From Candidatus Cloacimonadota bacterium (GTDB taxonomy: Bacteria > Cloacimonadota > Cloacimonadia > Cloacimonadales > Cloacimonadaceae), in assembly GCA_028703735.1 (NCBI GenBank), contig JAQVMI010000136.1, positions 1 through 5,752 of the forward strand: 5,752 nucleotides of DNA, given 5' to 3'. The notes under the pieces were generated by a model. It saw only the letters and a program-made list of their open reading frames with translations. It did no database searches and was not told the origin of the DNA. A program made the translations under genes and the position numbers. Below, piece after piece: positions 4,642 to 5,752 of the stretch (positions are counted from its first letter, which is position 1; every line of letters begins with the position of its first letter).

Positions 4642-5752
4642 ATGACCGTATTGATACTTGCAACCCTGCTTCTGATAATCAATTGGATGATTGAATATCG
4701 GAGGCACACCAGAAATGTGCTTGCCATTCCCATTAGAATTCACGTGAATGGCACACGTGGAAAATCCAGTGTAACCCGTTTGATAGCTGCTGGTTTAAGG
4801 TCTGGAGGAAAAAGAACAGTGGCAAAGATAACTGGAACTCTGCCTCGTGTGGTATTGCCAGATGGACGGGAAGCTGCAATTATTCGTTTGATGGGAGCAA
4901 ATATAATAGAGCAAAAATACATATTTCGTCACGCAGTAAGCCATAAGCCAGATGCCATTGTAATTGAATGCATGGCTGTAAATCCTGTATTTCAGTGGAT
5001 AACGGAACGTAAGTTCATTCGCAGCACTATAAGTGTAATCACGAATTGCCGTCCCGATCATCAGGATTTAATGGGTTCCACGGTTCAGAGCGTAACCATG
5101 TGTCTTAGCAATACTATTCCTGCTAATGGGGTGTGCTATTCAGCGGAAAATGAACACTTTGGCTTATTGGAGAAAGTGGCAAAAAGCCGTAACTGCCGCA
5201 TGATAAAGGTTCGTCCCAAAGATGTTACAGATGAGGAAATGACCAGCTTTCAGTATATCGAACACAAAGAAAATGTTCAGCTTGCCTTGGCTGTTTGTGC
5301 AGAAGCTGGTGTTCCCAGGGATGTTGCCATGCGTGGTATGCAAAAAGCCAATCCCGATCCTGGAGCATTGAAGCGTTACAAGATTGAAGATGGCGGGAAG
5401 GTGATCCATTTCTATAATGTTTTTGCGGCAAATGATCCCCAATCAACCGTTGGAATTATCCAAATGGTTACGGGGAACTTGCAGAATGTGGAGAAAATTA
5501 TTATCCTGAACAGCAGATCTGATAGATTATTCCGTAGCCATCAGCTTGTTGATGCTATCAAGGATATTGAGTATTCTTACCTTTTATTAACAGGTGAGAT
5601 TCCGGACAAAGTGGAAGCTTATGCCTTGCAATCCGGGCTACCAAAAAATAAGGTTATTGCGCTTGGAGAACCACTTACAGAGGTTATTTATCAAAAAGTG
5701 TTAGAGCTTACAAAAAGCGAATCCCACGTTTTGGGGATTGGAAATATAGCAG
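4642..5752 (+). CDS. pgsB: Poly-gamma-glutamate synthase ligase subunit PgsB/CapB (3' end outside window)
   Basis: PgsB is an ATP-dependent amide ligase, related to Mur ligases and folylpolyglutamate synthase, that extends poly-gamma-glutamate at the inner membrane together with PgsC and PgsA. The 370 readable residues align by eye with Bacillus PgsB throughout: a hydrophobic N-terminal anchor (about 2-16) then basic residues; the P-loop NGTRGKSSVTRL (36-47); KITGT (62-66); ECMAVNP (109-115); the DH pair at 139-140; NPDPGAL (236-242); FAANDPQST (261-269); LNSRSDR (289-295); and a C-terminal GIGNIA (365-370). B. subtilis PgsB has about 393 residues and its GVGNIHG lies near the end, so some 20-30 residues are missing. 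The start is supported by AGGGGA 4 nt before the ATG. pgsC and pgsA are expected beyond the window. Whether the polymer is capsule or secreted cannot be judged here. Confidence 0.94.
   Translation, partial: MTVLILATLLLIINWMIEYRRHTRNVLAIPIRIHVNGTRGKSSVTRLIAAGLRSGGKRTVAKITGTLPRVVLPDGREAAIIRLMGANIIEQKYIFRHAVSHKPDAIVIECMAVNPVFQWITERKFIRSTISVITNCRPDHQDLMGSTVQSVTMCLSNTIPANGVCYSAENEHFGLLEKVAKSRNCRMIKVRPKDVTDEEMTSFQYIEHKENVQLALAVCAEAGVPRDVAMRGMQKANPDPGALKRYKIEDGGKVIHFYNVFAANDPQSTVGIIQMVTGNLQNVEKIIILNSRSDRLFRSHQLVDAIKDIEYSYLLLTGEIPDKVEAYALQSGLPKNKVIALGEPLTEVIYQKVLELTKSESHVLGIGNIA

Noticed and set aside
4740..5446. Several minus-strand ORFs of 60-92 codons
   Set aside because: They are antisense to pgsB, whose plus-strand translation matches the family over its full readable length.

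Overview
The window looks like a chromosomal segment of a moderately AT-rich, Gram-negative-type bacterium. The monofunctional peptidoglycan glycosyltransferase (MtgA) and the DUF2851 protein, a family I know mainly from Bacteroidetes/Chlorobi-type genomes, suggest the wider FCB group. A Cloacimonadota-like source is possible, but that rests on gene content alone. No rRNA, tRNA, CRISPR array, transposase or phage gene is visible.

Left half, all on the minus strand and read right to left: rpsT (ribosomal protein S20) with a strong sigma70-like promoter and a Shine-Dalgarno site; an intrinsic terminator; mtgA; a DUF2851 protein whose ATG overlaps the mtgA stop codon (TAATG); and the 5' part of a large gene that runs off the left edge. 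The 279 readable residues of that last gene look like a TerB-type helical domain followed by a degenerate FHA-like domain. This is the N-terminal layout seen in some Bacteroidetes-type ABC transporter proteins. mtgA, the DUF2851 gene and the edge gene are packed tightly enough to be one operon. mtgA starts only 7 nt after the U-tract of the rpsT terminator, so its expression must come from readthrough or from an unusual start.

Centre (about 3124-3516): no convincing gene. It holds the rpsT promoter, a long imperfect inverted repeat (3270-3377), and a chain of consecutive palindromes flanked by inverted and direct copies of CTATGTTAC (3388-3511). The second block resembles a REP/MITE-like dispersed element.

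Right half: a NodB-type (CE4) polysaccharide deacetylase on the minus strand, whose start is best placed at 4389 by its ribosome binding site, and, divergently, pgsB/capB, the ATP-dependent poly-gamma-glutamate ligase subunit. pgsB runs off the right edge with an estimated 20-30 residues missing. The two genes share a 252-nt intergenic region. Together with mtgA, most of the window concerns the cell envelope: peptidoglycan polymerisation, surface polysaccharide modification, a poly-gamma-glutamate polymer and possibly a regulated ABC transporter.
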